From assembly GCA_001464065.1 (NCBI GenBank), contig LNDN01000078.1, positions 1 through 34,208 of the forward strand: a DNA stretch of 34,208 nt, given 5' to 3'. This DNA is from Acidobacteria bacterium Ga0077522 (lineage in GTDB: Bacteria > Acidobacteriota > Vicinamibacteria > Vicinamibacterales > Vicinamibacteraceae). A model generated the notes under the pieces. It ran no database searches. It saw only the letters and a program-made list of their open reading frames with translations, and was not told where the DNA came from. The stretch's first letter is position 1, and every line of letters starts with the position of its first letter. Made by a program: the position numbers and the translations under genes. Shown here piece after piece: positions 16,838-25,622 of the stretch.

Positions 16838-17955
16838 GTCGTCACTCCTTCGTGCGCGTGCGTCCGTGGCGGGCGTGACTCGGCGGGCCCGAGATCGAGC
16901 GTCGCCACCACGGGATAGTGATCGGAACCGAACATGGACTCCAGTCGGCGGTGCGTCGCGCGAATGTGGTCTGGCAGACGAGGGAACAGGTAGTCCAGCC
17001 GCCAGTCCCTGACGCCGATGGTGGGGCGCGCATCCTCCGAGGGCCACGACATGAACTCGTCGCGGAGCAGCGTCATCGTCTCCTCGTCAGGACCGAGCCA
17101 GGTGTTGAAGTCGCCACCGATCACGGTCGGCAGCGGCGACGGCGCTCGCTGGGTCGGCGACAGCGCCAGCGCCTCGAGCAGGGCCTCGGTCTGGCGCGTG
17201 CGCGAGGCACCGGCCCTGGCCCAGAATCGTCGGGCGCCCGAACGGTTTTCGAGATGGACGCTCACCACGCGCAGCTGCCAGGGGGCGCCGTCGGGATCCG
17301 TGCCCTCCACCACCCCTGAGAGCGCGACCCGTCGCTGACGTTCGACGGGCAGCTCGATGGCCTCGAGGTGGCTGAGTGGCAGCGTCGACAGGATGGCGAC
17401 GCCCCGATCCGCCGCCGCCGCGCCCTGCGGTGCCAGGCGGTTGCGCCGGCCAGGCAGATACGCGAAGTGCCATCCGAGGCGGCCCACGAGCGACGGGATG
17501 TCCTGCACGCCCGTCTGCGACGTCCGGCGTGAGTTCGGCACCGATCCGACCCCGAGCGCCCTGACCACTTCCTGCAGCAGGATGACCACCGCGTCGGGCG
17601 CGCCCGTCTCGGGCGTGCCGCGCCACAGGGTCTCGACGAACTCGAGGAGGTCACCCCGGCCGTCGTGCATGTTCCAGGTGGCGACCACCACACGACGGAC
17701 CGCGGGGGCCTGCGGTGGCCGTGGCCCAGGGGCCTGCACCAGCACCCGCCCGACCTGGGCGCAGCGCTCGTCGAGCGCGCGCCGCTCACCGCCATCGTCT
17801 GGCTGGAACCACGCCACGACCGGCGGCGGATGGCTCCCGCTCGCGTCCCGGCACGCGACCACGGGTTCCGGCGCGAGCGTCATGCGCACCGACCGGGCGC
17901 AGCCCGACGCCGCGAGACACGCCACCAGGCCCGCGATGAGTGCGCGTGTCGTCAT
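16819..17955 (-). CDS. Endonuclease/exonuclease/phosphatase family lipoprotein
   Basis: A 378-residue protein exported as a lipoprotein (L-A-A-S-G-C, Cys19). The EEP fold motifs are in order: T-W-N-M-H-D (from 93), L-L-Q-E-V (metal-binding Glu129), V-S-V-H-L-E-N, G-G-D-F-N-T-W and G-S-D-H-Y-P with the catalytic His near the C-terminus. This superfamily cleaves phosphodiesters in nucleic acids, sphingomyelin or phosphoinositides. The lipoprotein anchor suggests action on an extracytoplasmic substrate, not yet defined. The gene starts 13 bases after the GNAT gene and overlaps the esterase by 19 bases. Confidence 0.85.
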   Translation of the reverse strand: MTTRALIAGLVACLAASGCARSVRMTLAPEPVVACRDASGSHPPPVVAWFQPDDGGERRALDERCAQVGRVLVQAPGPRPPQAPAVRRVVVATWNMHDGRGDLLEFVETLWRGTPETGAPDAVVILLQEVVRALGVGSVPNSRRTSQTGVQDIPSLVGRLGWHFAYLPGRRNRLAPQGAAAADRGVAILSTLPLSHLEAIELPVERQRRVALSGVVEGTDPDGAPWQLRVVSVHLENRSGARRFWARAGASRTRQTEALLEALALSPTQRAPSPLPTVIGGDFNTWLGPDEETMTLLRDEFMSWPSEDARPTIGVRDWRLDYLFPRLPDHIRATHRRLESMFGSDHYPVVATLDLGPAESRPPRTHAHEGVTTCQDCT

Positions 17956-17968
17956 CGGACCGCTCGTG

Positions 17969-18439
17969 TCACAACTCCCGCGTCATCTCGATCATCGTGC
18001 GGCGAAACCGGGACCGCTCGAACAGTCGTTGCGCGCCCGCGTTCCGCTCGGCCGTCCACAAGACGACGCGGGGCATGCCGCGCGCGCGCAACCAATCGAT
18101 CGCGGCCTCGAGCAGCGCACTCCCGGCGCCCGCACCACGCGCCTCCGGGTCCACCACGAGGTCGTGGACGAACCCCGCTTCGTCACGCAGTTCCTTCCAC
18201 GACAGCGGCTCGACGCCGGCGTAGACGTAGCCGATCACGCGCCCCTCCTGCTCGGCCACGAAGACCACGGAGTCCGGGTGACTCATCTGCTCGCCGAGGA
18301 ACCAGGCATACCCGCGCGCCGGGTCGTCGCCGGGGGCCAGGAACCGCTGGCGGTCGAAGTCGTGGTGGACGCGCATCAGCAACGCGCCGAGACGGCCCAG
18401 CGCGGGGAGATCGGTGCGAGCCGCAGGCCGGACCAGCAT
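17969..18439 (-). CDS. GNAT family N-acetyltransferase
   Basis: A 156-residue single-domain acetyltransferase. The acetyl-CoA site appears as D-L-V-V-D-P-E-A-R-G-A-G-A-G-S-A-L-L (R/Q-x-x-G-x-G/A at 101-106), followed by R-V-V-L-W-T-A-E-R-N-A-G-A-Q-R-L-F-E-R, the usual last part of the fold. The acceptor is unknown. It begins 15 bases after the transporter gene and ends 13 bases before the EEP gene, so it is in the middle of a four-gene operon. The ATG has no strong ribosome site. Confidence 0.86.
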   Translation of the reverse strand: MLVRPAARTDLPALGRLGALLMRVHHDFDRQRFLAPGDDPARGYAWFLGEQMSHPDSVVFVAEQEGRVIGYVYAGVEPLSWKELRDEAGFVHDLVVDPEARGAGAGSALLEAAIDWLRARGMPRVVLWTAERNAGAQRLFERSRFRRTMIEMTREL

Positions 18440-18454
18440 GGCGAACCGGCGGGC

Positions 18455-19774
18455 CTAGACCCGCGGCGGGACGGCGGGCGCGTCGGCCGCCGCCGCCAGG
18501 TGCTCCTGCCGCTTGCCCAGCCAGAAGGCGTTCAGCAGCCACACGGCCGACACCGGCACGGCGGCCCAGGCAATCCCGGACAGCGTCAGGCCGAACCAGC
18601 CCAGCGCCGCGTACGACCAGGCGCCGACCTGGTCGCCGAGCCGATAGACGACCGTGTCGATGAAGTTCTTGGCCTTGTACTTGTCCTCGCGCGGCAGCAC
18701 GGTGAAGAGCACCTCGCGCGTCGGTCGCGCGATGGCGAAGTTGCCGGCGCGGCGCGCGACCTGCAGCACGACGATGGCCGCGATGGTGGGCGTGGTGCCC
18801 AGCCACGCAAAGCCGACGACGCTGAGCAGCGGCAGAATCGAGAGCGTCAGGGCCACGCCGAGCGCCTTGAGGATGCGGCTCGTGAGGAACACCTGCGTGA
18901 ACAGCGTCAGGGCGTTGACGATGAGGTCGATCTGGGCGAAGAACCCGGTACGGGCGGCCCGATCGGTGAAGGCCTTGGCGGCGATGTCGGCCTGCTGGAA
19001 GTACAGCAGCGTGGCCGTGATCGTGAACAACAGCATGTAGATGCTGACGTTGAGCAGGTACGGGCTGCTGATGGCCCGCGACAGCCCGGCGAGCATGCCT
19101 CCGCCGATCGGTGAGGCTTCGGCGGCGTCCGTCGTCTCGACGCCCGTCTTCGTCTTGAGCGCGGTGGCGATGCCCGAGAGCCGTCGCATCGCGAAGACGG
19201 CGACCTCGAGCAGGACCACCGAGACGAGCAGCAGCGGCGTGGCGCCCAGCACCGAGACCAGCGAGGCCGTGATGGCCGAGCCGCTCATCGCCCCGACCGT
19301 GGCGCCGGCCGCGATGAACCCGAACAGCCGCTTGCCCTGCTCCCGGCTGAAGACGTCGACGATGAAGGCCCAGAACACGGAGACGACGAACAGGTTGAAG
19401 ACCGAGGTCCAGACGAAGAAGACGCGGCCGATCCAGATCTGCTGGGCCGCGCCGGTCACGAGGAGCAGCCCGAAGAACACCAGCAGGTTCGCCTCGAAGA
19501 AGCGGTAGGTGTAGGTGATGAACGTCAGGCGCGGCAGCCGGGAGACGAGGGCGGCATACGGTGGATTGGCCAGGGCCATGCACAGCAGCGTGCCGGTGAA
19601 CAGCCAGGGCAGGTTGTCGACGCCGCCGGCCACGCCCATGTCGTCCCGGATCGGGCGGAGGACGTAGTAGGCGCAGAGGACGCAGAAGTAGAACAGCGAT
19701 GCCCAGAGCAGCGCTGCCACCTCCCCGGGGCGGACATCGATGAGGCGCCGCAAGGGGCCGGACTGGTCGGACAT
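18455..19774 (-). CDS. MFS / Npt1-Npt2 (ATP:ADP antiporter-like) transporter
   Basis: A 439-residue membrane protein with about 12 helices. The first loop carries Y-Y-V-L-R-P-I-R-D-D-M-G-V, a marker of the bacterial relatives of the NTT nucleotide transporters that are usually annotated as MFS or Npt1/Npt2 family. Further pieces are F-V-W-T-S-V-F-N-L-F-V-V-S-V-F-W and Q-G-K-R-L-F-G-F-I-A-A-G. Free-living bacteria carry these without a proven substrate; nucleotide exchange should not be assumed. The ATG at 19774 puts a short cytoplasmic tail first; the longer frame upstream is not protein-like. A TACACT hexamer eight bases upstream may be the -10 of a nearly leaderless transcript. First gene of the operon that ends with the esterase. 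Confidence 0.83.
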   Translation of the reverse strand: MSDQSGPLRRLIDVRPGEVAALLWASLFYFCVLCAYYVLRPIRDDMGVAGGVDNLPWLFTGTLLCMALANPPYAALVSRLPRLTFITYTYRFFEANLLVFFGLLLVTGAAQQIWIGRVFFVWTSVFNLFVVSVFWAFIVDVFSREQGKRLFGFIAAGATVGAMSGSAITASLVSVLGATPLLLVSVVLLEVAVFAMRRLSGIATALKTKTGVETTDAAEASPIGGGMLAGLSRAISSPYLLNVSIYMLLFTITATLLYFQQADIAAKAFTDRAARTGFFAQIDLIVNALTLFTQVFLTSRILKALGVALTLSILPLLSVVGFAWLGTTPTIAAIVVLQVARRAGNFAIARPTREVLFTVLPREDKYKAKNFIDTVVYRLGDQVGAWSYAALGWFGLTLSGIAWAAVPVSAVWLLNAFWLGKRQEHLAAAADAPAVPPRV

Positions 19775-19908
19775 GATGCCGTAGTGTAACGACAGCAGGC
19801 CCCAGCCGCGTTTCAGGCAGCGTCCGGCGGACCGCGCCCTTACGGCCGAGCCGGCGTCCGATCCGCGGCCACCGTTCGTTGTGTGAAGGCAGGTGGTTCG
19901 CTGAGGGC

Positions 19909-21309
19909 ATGACGCAGCAGACGGCAACAGGCCTCCGAGGCACAGAGGCACCGCGCACGGCGCTCACGACGGCGCTGCGTCTTCCGGAGGCGTCGGTCTC
20001 GTCCGTATCGCTGGCCGCGTACGGCCTGGCGCTGCTCGTCACCGCGCTGCTGACCCATGCACTGGGCGGGGCGCGCCACTGGCCCCTGGACCTGCTGACG
20101 GTCGCGTTCGGCCTCGCCAGCGTGCTCGCGATGACCACCGGCCGGCACGCGGTCGATCGCGCGGCGCGCCACTGGGCGTGGTGCCTCACGGTCGTCGGCG
20201 TCGGTGCTATCGCCCTGCTCATCGCCGACGCGCTGCCCGCCCGGCCCTACGGCGACGGCGCCATCTTCGCCGCCTTCGTGGCCGAGGGCCGCGCCATGCC
20301 ACGGTGGCTCATCGGCAGTGCGGCGGCCTCGACCCTGCACGCCGCGATCTGGCAGCATCCGCTCCTGCACGCGTGGCTGCCCGAGACCCTGCGCACCCCG
20401 GCGGCCTTCCTCGCCGTGCTCGGCACCAGCACGATGGTGTTCGGTACCTGGGCCCTCTGGCGGCGCTGGCCAGGGCGACTGGCCCTCCTGCTGCCGGCGC
20501 TGACGCCGGTGTGGGTGCTGTTCGCGTCGGGGTACGTCGAGTACTACCCGCTCATCGCGACCGCGTTCCTCGGCGCCCTGGCCTGGCTGTTCGACCGCCC
20601 GCTCACCGAGCGCCGTGGCACCGCGATTGGCGTGCTCACCGCCGTCCTGGCACTGGCGTACGTGGCATTCGTCCCGGTTGCCCTCCTCGTGCTCGTCACG
20701 TTCGCGCTGGCGCGCCGCGACGAGGCCGCGCGTGCCGTGCTCGCGACCGTGGTCACCGGCACCGTCATCGTCGCCACCTGCTGGCCGGAGGGCGTCACGC
20801 ACTACGTGCGGGCGCTGTACGCCGTCATCAACGTCGGCGAGGCCAACCTGATCCCGCGCTACGCCGGGCAAGTGGCCGGCCCCACGTCGATCTTCTTCGG
20901 CGCTCACGCCACGCTCACGTCGACGCATGCGCGCGACGTGGCCTACGCGCTCGTCTGGGGCGGCGGCTGGTGGACCCTGCCGGCCCTGGCGGCCGCGGCG
21001 TGGTCGTGGCGGGACACGCCCGATGTCGCGTGGCGGGCCGCCCGCGACCCGCGGGCCTGGCTCGCGGCCGGGCTCCTGGTCTGGCACCTCGCCTATCTCG
21101 TGTGCATGGTGCCGCGCCTCGGGCCAGAGGCAGACATCGATCTCTTCTTTCCGACGTACGTGTACGTACCCTTCCTGGCGGGCCTCCTGCTGGATCTCCG
21201 GACCGCCACCACCGATCCCTGGCGCGGGCTGGTGGTCGCGGTGGCCTGCGGCGCGCTGGTCCTGACGGTGCCGTGGCTGGCCTGGTTCGGCCTTCCCGCT
21301 CTGCCCTGA
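19909..21309 (+). CDS. Polytopic membrane protein, glycosyltransferase-like, function unknown
   Basis: A 466-residue protein with about ten to twelve hydrophobic helices from residue 36 onward. A loop after the third helix holds D-A-L-P-A-R-P-Y-G-D-G-A-I-F, an acidic first-loop feature similar in place to the catalytic Asp of GT-C polyprenyl-phosphate glycosyltransferases, and a second loop has A-S-G-Y-V-E-Y-Y-P-L. I cannot assign a family with confidence. The ATG at 19909 has GAGG close by. The next gene starts four bases after its stop, so it is co-transcribed with the GMC oxidoreductase. Confidence 0.7.
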   Translation: MTQQTATGLRGTEAPRTALTTALRLPEASVSSVSLAAYGLALLVTALLTHALGGARHWPLDLLTVAFGLASVLAMTTGRHAVDRAARHWAWCLTVVGVGAIALLIADALPARPYGDGAIFAAFVAEGRAMPRWLIGSAAASTLHAAIWQHPLLHAWLPETLRTPAAFLAVLGTSTMVFGTWALWRRWPGRLALLLPALTPVWVLFASGYVEYYPLIATAFLGALAWLFDRPLTERRGTAIGVLTAVLALAYVAFVPVALLVLVTFALARRDEAARAVLATVVTGTVIVATCWPEGVTHYVRALYAVINVGEANLIPRYAGQVAGPTSIFFGAHATLTSTHARDVAYALVWGGGWWTLPALAAAAWSWRDTPDVAWRAARDPRAWLAAGLLVWHLAYLVCMVPRLGPEADIDLFFPTYVYVPFLAGLLLDLRTATTDPWRGLVVAVACGALVLTVPWLAWFGLPALP

Positions 21310-21313
21310 CCGC

Positions 21314-22717
21314 ATGCGACTCACACATCTGGGAGCCGAGGGCCTCGCCCCGTACGACCTCATCATCGTGGGGACCTCGTTCGCCGCGCTGCCCGTGGCC
21401 GTGACGCTCGCTTCCAGGGCGCGCATCCTGCTCATCGACGGCGGCGACGTGCTCGAGCGCGACGACGCGACGGCGCAGACGCAGACCGATGACTACGGGC
21501 ACTTCTCGGACGGGTACTGGGCCGGTCACTGGATCCGGGCCGTTGGCGGCACGTCTCGCCGCTGGTCGGGCGTGGTGGCCGCGCTGGAGGAGGAGGACCT
21601 GCAGGCGGGCCGTGGTCGCCCGGGGTGGCCCATCACACGTGCCGAGCTCGCGGATCCGTACACGCGCGCCGCTGCCTGGCTCGGGCGTCCGCGCGCCGTG
21701 TGCACACCGGCGCGTCCGTTCGGTGACACGTTGCTGGCCGCTCCGCTCTCGCACGACACTCCACGGCGCCTGCCCGACCTCGCGCTCGACCTGGCGCGAG
21801 GCCCGCAGGTCGATTTGCTGGTCGGGCACACGCTGGTCCGGCTGGTCAGCGCCGACCGACGGTTCGTCGAGGGCCTGGTCCTGTGTGGGCGCACCGGCGC
21901 ACCGCGCCTCTGGCCCCTGACGGCCGGCCAACTGACGGTCCTGGCGTGCGGCGGGCTCGGCAATGCGCAGGTCCTGCTGCAGCCGCTTCCGGACTGCGGC
22001 GTGCCCGTCGGCAACGAGTCGGAGCAGGTCGGCCGCTACCTCATGGAGCATCCGCATGTCGCCAGCGCCGACGTCCTGGTGCGGACGGACCGCCTGCCAC
22101 CACCTCCCGCGGGCTTCGGCCCAGGGATCGCCGCCTTCCGGTTGTCGGCCGCGACGATGACGCGTCACGATCTGCTTGCCTGTTCCCTGGCCGTCCAGGG
22201 CCCGATGCCGGCCGCGGCGGACGGGCTCGAGGTGCAGCGCTATTTCGAGCGCGCCTTCGGCGGTGCACTGGCGTGGGCGGCGCTGTTCGCGCGGACGGAA
22301 CAGGAGCCCGCTGCGACCAACGCCGTGGAGGTGCTGGCCGACCGCACCGCCGCCGGCAGCCACCGCCTCCTGACGCGGTGCGTCTTCTCGGCGCGCGACC
22401 TGCGGTCCATCGAGGTCAGCACGCGTCTGGCGGGCGAGGCGCTGGTGCGCGCGCGCGTCGGCGTCGTCCGTCTGCACAACCGGCGGATTTACCGCGAGAC
22501 CACCGGCGGCGGGCACACGATGGGCACCACGCGGATGGGCGCCACGCCAGGCGACTCGGTGTGCGACGCCAGCCTGCGCGTGCACGGCTATGGCAACCTC
22601 TACGTGGCCGGGAGTTCGGTGTTTCCGTCGGTGGGCGCCGCCAACCCGACCCTGACCATCGCGGCGCTGTCGTTCCGACTGGCCGACCACCTGCGCACCC
22701 GACTGCGAGCGGCTTGA
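21314..22717 (+). CDS. GMC-type FAD-dependent oxidoreductase
   Basis: A 467-residue flavoenzyme with the full GMC C-terminal block: G-G-G-H-T-M-G-T-T-R-M-G, then V-H-G-Y-G-N-L-Y-V-A-G-S-S-V-F-P and A-N-P-T-L-T-I-A-A-L-S-F-R-L-A-D-H-L. The His and Asn here match the active-site pair of sugar and alcohol oxidases. The N-terminal FAD loop is unusual: G-T-S-F-A-A (20-25) replaces the usual GxGxxG. The ribose-binding acid follows in I-D-G-G. It has no signal peptide, but the next gene encodes a small Tat-signal protein overlapping by one base (TGATG), so it may be exported as a complex, as for FAD glucoside and gluconate dehydrogenases. The substrate is unknown. Confidence 0.87.
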   Translation: MRLTHLGAEGLAPYDLIIVGTSFAALPVAVTLASRARILLIDGGDVLERDDATAQTQTDDYGHFSDGYWAGHWIRAVGGTSRRWSGVVAALEEEDLQAGRGRPGWPITRAELADPYTRAAAWLGRPRAVCTPARPFGDTLLAAPLSHDTPRRLPDLALDLARGPQVDLLVGHTLVRLVSADRRFVEGLVLCGRTGAPRLWPLTAGQLTVLACGGLGNAQVLLQPLPDCGVPVGNESEQVGRYLMEHPHVASADVLVRTDRLPPPPAGFGPGIAAFRLSAATMTRHDLLACSLAVQGPMPAAADGLEVQRYFERAFGGALAWAALFARTEQEPAATNAVEVLADRTAAGSHRLLTRCVFSARDLRSIEVSTRLAGEALVRARVGVVRLHNRRIYRETTGGGHTMGTTRMGATPGDSVCDASLRVHGYGNLYVAGSSVFPSVGAANPTLTIAALSFRLADHLRTRLRAA

Positions 22718-22998
22718 TGGACGCGACGCGACGCCATCTGCTCCGGACCACCCTGTGTGTCGCGGCCGCGACGCGCGTGCGCGCGCAGGCTGCTGCGCCC
22801 CCTCCGGCACCAGTCCTCCCGTCGTCGCTCGTTGGCTGCGGCCCTGATGAGGCCTTCGTCGATCATGCGGGCTGGATCATCCCGCGCGAGGACCGGGCCG
22901 CCCTGCTGGCCGGTGCGCCGCCGACGCCGGTGGCCCAGGCACGGCCGTCGCGGGTTGAAGCCGACGAGGCCGGCGCCGATTCATCGGGACGCAGGTGA
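22717..22998 (+). CDS. Small Tat-signal protein coupled to the GMC oxidoreductase
   Basis: A 93-residue protein starting MDATRRHLLRTTLCVAAATR, a twin-arginine R-R-H-L-L motif followed by a short hydrophobic part and an ARA/AQA cleavage region. The mature part is only about 65 residues, with V-G-C-G-P-D-E-A-F-V-D and W-I-I-P-R-E-D-R-A, then a low-complexity tail. I do not recognise the family. The A of its ATG is the last base of the GMC stop. Position and signal suggest the small, hitch-hiking subunit of a Tat-exported flavoprotein, though it is much shorter than the known gluconate 2-dehydrogenase subunit 3. A weak dyad ACGCGG...CCGCGT (23000-23018) follows the stop. Confidence 0.65.
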   Translation: MDATRRHLLRTTLCVAAATRVRAQAAAPPPAPVLPSSLVGCGPDEAFVDHAGWIIPREDRAALLAGAPPTPVAQARPSRVEADEAGADSSGRR

Positions 22999-23077
22999 CA
23001 CGCGGCCGGTGACCGCGTCCGCCAGGCTGCGGCGCACGACGTGCCGCGCCAGCCGCCCGAGAGCGGGGAGAGACGAC

Positions 23078-23419
23078 ATGCGCGCACGCGTTGCAGCCGG
23101 TGTATTGATCCTGGTGGCGTCCGGTGGCTGTGCCACCGTCAAGGACACGCTGAAGACCACGCCCGACACGATCGAGCGGCCGGCCACGGGGCTGCCCGGC
23201 ACCTTCCTCCGCGCCGACGGCCTGCCGAATCTGGGCACCGTGTGCCTGACCCCGCTGGTGGATCCGCAGGACAAGAGCACGCTGGATCTGGTGCGCACCA
23301 TCCGCGGCGGTCAGGGCGACTACCGGGTCACGGCCGGCAAGTACGGCGTCGGCGACAACGAGTTGCTGCGAGTGGACTGCACCACGGCCCGGCCGATGGG
23401 CGTGGTGCGCGTGCAGTAG
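23078..23419 (+). CDS. Small secreted or lipid-anchored protein of unknown function
   Basis: A 113-residue protein with a short hydrophobic signal (MRARVAAGVLILVASGGC). The S-G-G-C is a slightly irregular lipobox with Cys18. The rest is hydrophilic with three further Cys positions (one in T-V-C-L-T-P and one in V-D-C-T-T) and a Y-R-V-T-A-G-K-Y-G-V segment. No family is recognised. The ATG has GGGAG eight bases upstream. It follows the small Tat protein by 79 bases on the same strand and ends nine bases before the convergent SDR gene. Confidence 0.65.
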   Translation: MRARVAAGVLILVASGGCATVKDTLKTTPDTIERPATGLPGTFLRADGLPNLGTVCLTPLVDPQDKSTLDLVRTIRGGQGDYRVTAGKYGVGDNELLRVDCTTARPMGVVRVQ

Positions 23420-23428
23420 CGGCGCGCG

Positions 23429-24220
23429 CTACGCGCCTGGCGGATCGGGCTGCTGCCAGGCGCTCATCCCGCCGTCCACCAGCAGCATCTGGCCGTGGAT
23501 GTGCCAGGCCGCGTCGCCGAGCAGGAAGACGGCCGCCTCGCCGCAGACGTCGGGCCCCGGCACGGCGCCGTTGGGCGTATGCATCTGCATCCAGGCCATG
23601 GCGCCGGGATCGGCGAGAAATCCGTCGGTCAGCGGTGTCCGCACCAGGCCCGGCGCCAGGCCATTGACGCGGATGCCCTTCGGCGCCAGCGCGACGCAGA
23701 GGGTCTTCACCATCATCTCGACGGCGCCCTTCGACGTGTCGTACGCCGCGTGGTTCTGCTCGGCGAGCCGGCCGTTGATCGACCCCGTGAACAGCACGCG
23801 CCCCTGCGTGCCGCGGGCGACCCAGTCGCGCGCGAACTGCTGGGTCAGGAAGAACGGGGCCTGCACGTTGAGCCGCATCGTGCGTTCGAACACGTCCGGC
23901 GTGACGTCGAGGAAGTGCGACGTCTCCAGATACGCCCCGGCGTTGTTGACGAGCAGGTCCACCCCGGGCATCAGCGCGCCGACGTCGCGAAACAGCCGCT
24001 CGGCGGCCTCGACCGGTCTCGACGACAGATCGCCCTCGACCAGGGCGACCTGCCCCCCCGCCGCGGCGCACTGCGCCCGCGTCTGTTCCGCCTGCGCGTC
24101 GATGCGCAGGCCGTGGACGACGAGGTCGGCCCCCGCGCGCGCGATGGCGACGGCGATCGCGCGTCCGACGCCCTGCGTCGCGCCCGTGACCAGGGCGCGA
24201 CGGCCCTTCAGCGACGCCAT
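23429..24220 (-). CDS. SDR family oxidoreductase
   Basis: A 263-residue classical SDR without signal peptide, length typical of the family. It has T-G-A-T-Q-G-V-G for the cofactor loop, N-N-A-G-A-Y in strand 4, the Ser of T-G-S-I-N-G, Y-D-T-S-K as the catalytic Tyr/Lys pair and the closing V-D-G-G-M-S-A-W. A Thr-Gly-Ser-Ile-Asn-Gly segment and R-V-N-G-L-A-P-G are also standard. Likely an NAD(P)-dependent sugar or polyol dehydrogenase, given that it starts four bases after the stop of a Gfo/Idh/MocA gene. Last gene of the group 27074-23429. Confidence 0.87.
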   Translation of the reverse strand: MASLKGRRALVTGATQGVGRAIAVAIARAGADLVVHGLRIDAQAEQTRAQCAAAGGQVALVEGDLSSRPVEAAERLFRDVGALMPGVDLLVNNAGAYLETSHFLDVTPDVFERTMRLNVQAPFFLTQQFARDWVARGTQGRVLFTGSINGRLAEQNHAAYDTSKGAVEMMVKTLCVALAPKGIRVNGLAPGLVRTPLTDGFLADPGAMAWMQMHTPNGAVPGPDVCGEAAVFLLGDAAWHIHGQMLLVDGGMSAWQQPDPPGA

Positions 24221-24224
24221 GGGG

Positions 24225-25535
24225 TCAGTACTCCCGCTCCGTGACGAGGCCGGGGTTGGGCACCGGATAGCGCCCGTCGGGCCCCGCGAGCAGCGGCGCC
24301 GGGCCCTCGGCGGTCAGCGCATCGACACCCGGCGCGAACTCGTGGGAACTGTTCAGGATTTCGTCGTAGGTCACGATGCGCCCCGTGTGGGCCGCCATCC
24401 GGCCCATGCTCGTGATCAGGCTGACCTGGGCGCCGCGCCGCACCTCGTTCCACGGACGGTCGTTGCGGATGGCGTCGATCAGGTAGACCCACTCGACGCG
24501 GTACGGGCTGCGCTCCTCGGGCGGATAGGCCCAGGCGAGACGGGTGTCGTCCATGACCTGCCCGTCGTAGATGCGGCAGCGAGCCGGCGTGTGACGGTTG
24601 GTCGAAATCACCGCGAGCCCCTTCGTGCCGTGCGCATACGAGGCGAACTCCCCGTACGCGTTCTCGAGATTGCGGCCATCGAAGTGCAGCCTGGTGCCGT
24701 CCGGGAAGGTGTACTCGACCGAGTAGACGTCGAGGTTCTGATCGACGTGGTCCCCACGATAGTGCCGGGCGCCGACGGCGTGGGCCTTGACCGGCCACGC
24801 GTCCTTGATCATGCAGCACTCGTCGATGTTGTGGATGTTGTAGTCCGAAAAGACGCCCCCGGAGGCCCACAGGAAGGCGTGGAAGCGCCGCAACTGGAAC
24901 ATCACCTCCGGCATCGTCGGGTCGGGCTTGACGAAGACGTTGCCGCCGGGGCGCTGCATCCGGTAGGCGCGCATCGAGACGATCTCGCCGATCTGGCCGT
25001 CTCGCACGCGGCGCTGCAGTTCGCGCCGCGCATCGCAGTGACGGCACATCAGGCCGACGCCGACCTTGAGGTTCTTCTTCACCGAGGCATCGGCCAGGGC
25101 GAACATCCGGCGCGTCGTCGGCCCGTCCACCGTGACGGGCTTCTCCATGAAGACGTTGAGCCCCTTGCTGATCGCGTACTCGAAGTGCACCCAGCGGAAG
25201 GCCGGCGGCGTGGCGAAGATGGCGATGTCACCGGGACGCAGGCAGTCCATCGCCTTCTTGTAGCCGTCGAAGCCGAGGAAGCGCTGGTCCTCGGGCACCG
25301 CGATCGCGCCGGGGAACTTGCCGGACAGCGCGGCGTGACTCGACGCGAGACGGTTGGGAAAGATGTCGGCCATCGCCACGAGCGTCAGCGGCCCGTTCTC
25401 GGGGGACGAGAGCGCATCGACCACGGCGCCGGACCCGCGTCCGCCGCAGCCGATGAGGGCGATCTGGATGGTGTTGCCCTGCGCCCCGTGGACCCCGGGG
25501 GCATTCAGCGATGTCAGGGCGGACGGTTGCGTCAC
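24225..25535 (-). CDS. Gfo/Idh/MocA family oxidoreductase, Tat motif absent
   Basis: A 436-residue NAD(P)-dependent oxidoreductase. The Rossmann loop is I-G-C-G-G-R-G-S-G, the catalytic motif F-M-E-K-P-V-T-V-D-G, followed by L-M-C-R-H-C-D-A-R. It is a close paralogue of the next gene upstream (25623-27074) and shares long near-identical blocks with it. The N-terminus, however, starts MTQPSALTSLNAPGVHGA: the tail of the paralogue's signal peptide is kept but the twin-arginine part is gone. An in-frame stop lies about 26 codons upstream with no RR between, so the loss is real in this sequence. The start is GTG with GAGG six bases away. Without export it would act in the cytoplasm. Confidence 0.87.
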   Translation of the reverse strand: MTQPSALTSLNAPGVHGAQGNTIQIALIGCGGRGSGAVVDALSSPENGPLTLVAMADIFPNRLASSHAALSGKFPGAIAVPEDQRFLGFDGYKKAMDCLRPGDIAIFATPPAFRWVHFEYAISKGLNVFMEKPVTVDGPTTRRMFALADASVKKNLKVGVGLMCRHCDARRELQRRVRDGQIGEIVSMRAYRMQRPGGNVFVKPDPTMPEVMFQLRRFHAFLWASGGVFSDYNIHNIDECCMIKDAWPVKAHAVGARHYRGDHVDQNLDVYSVEYTFPDGTRLHFDGRNLENAYGEFASYAHGTKGLAVISTNRHTPARCRIYDGQVMDDTRLAWAYPPEERSPYRVEWVYLIDAIRNDRPWNEVRRGAQVSLITSMGRMAAHTGRIVTYDEILNSSHEFAPGVDALTAEGPAPLLAGPDGRYPVPNPGLVTEREY

Positions 25536-25622
25536 GGAGCACCTCGCGGAGTGGAAGTCACGGGAAGCATATCCCCGCTCGGGGCCTCCCGTGACGCCTC
25601 ATCTCCGCGAGGCCGTGGCTCG

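Noticed and set aside
18183-20222. Open frame of 679 codons on the minus strand
   Set aside because: It overlaps the transporter and GNAT genes in another frame and reads as Arg/Pro/His-rich sequence with no motif.
23000-23018. Intrinsic terminator after the small Tat protein
   Set aside because: The six-pair dyad has a seven-base loop and no T-tract, so it was noted in the gene entry and not listed as a terminator.
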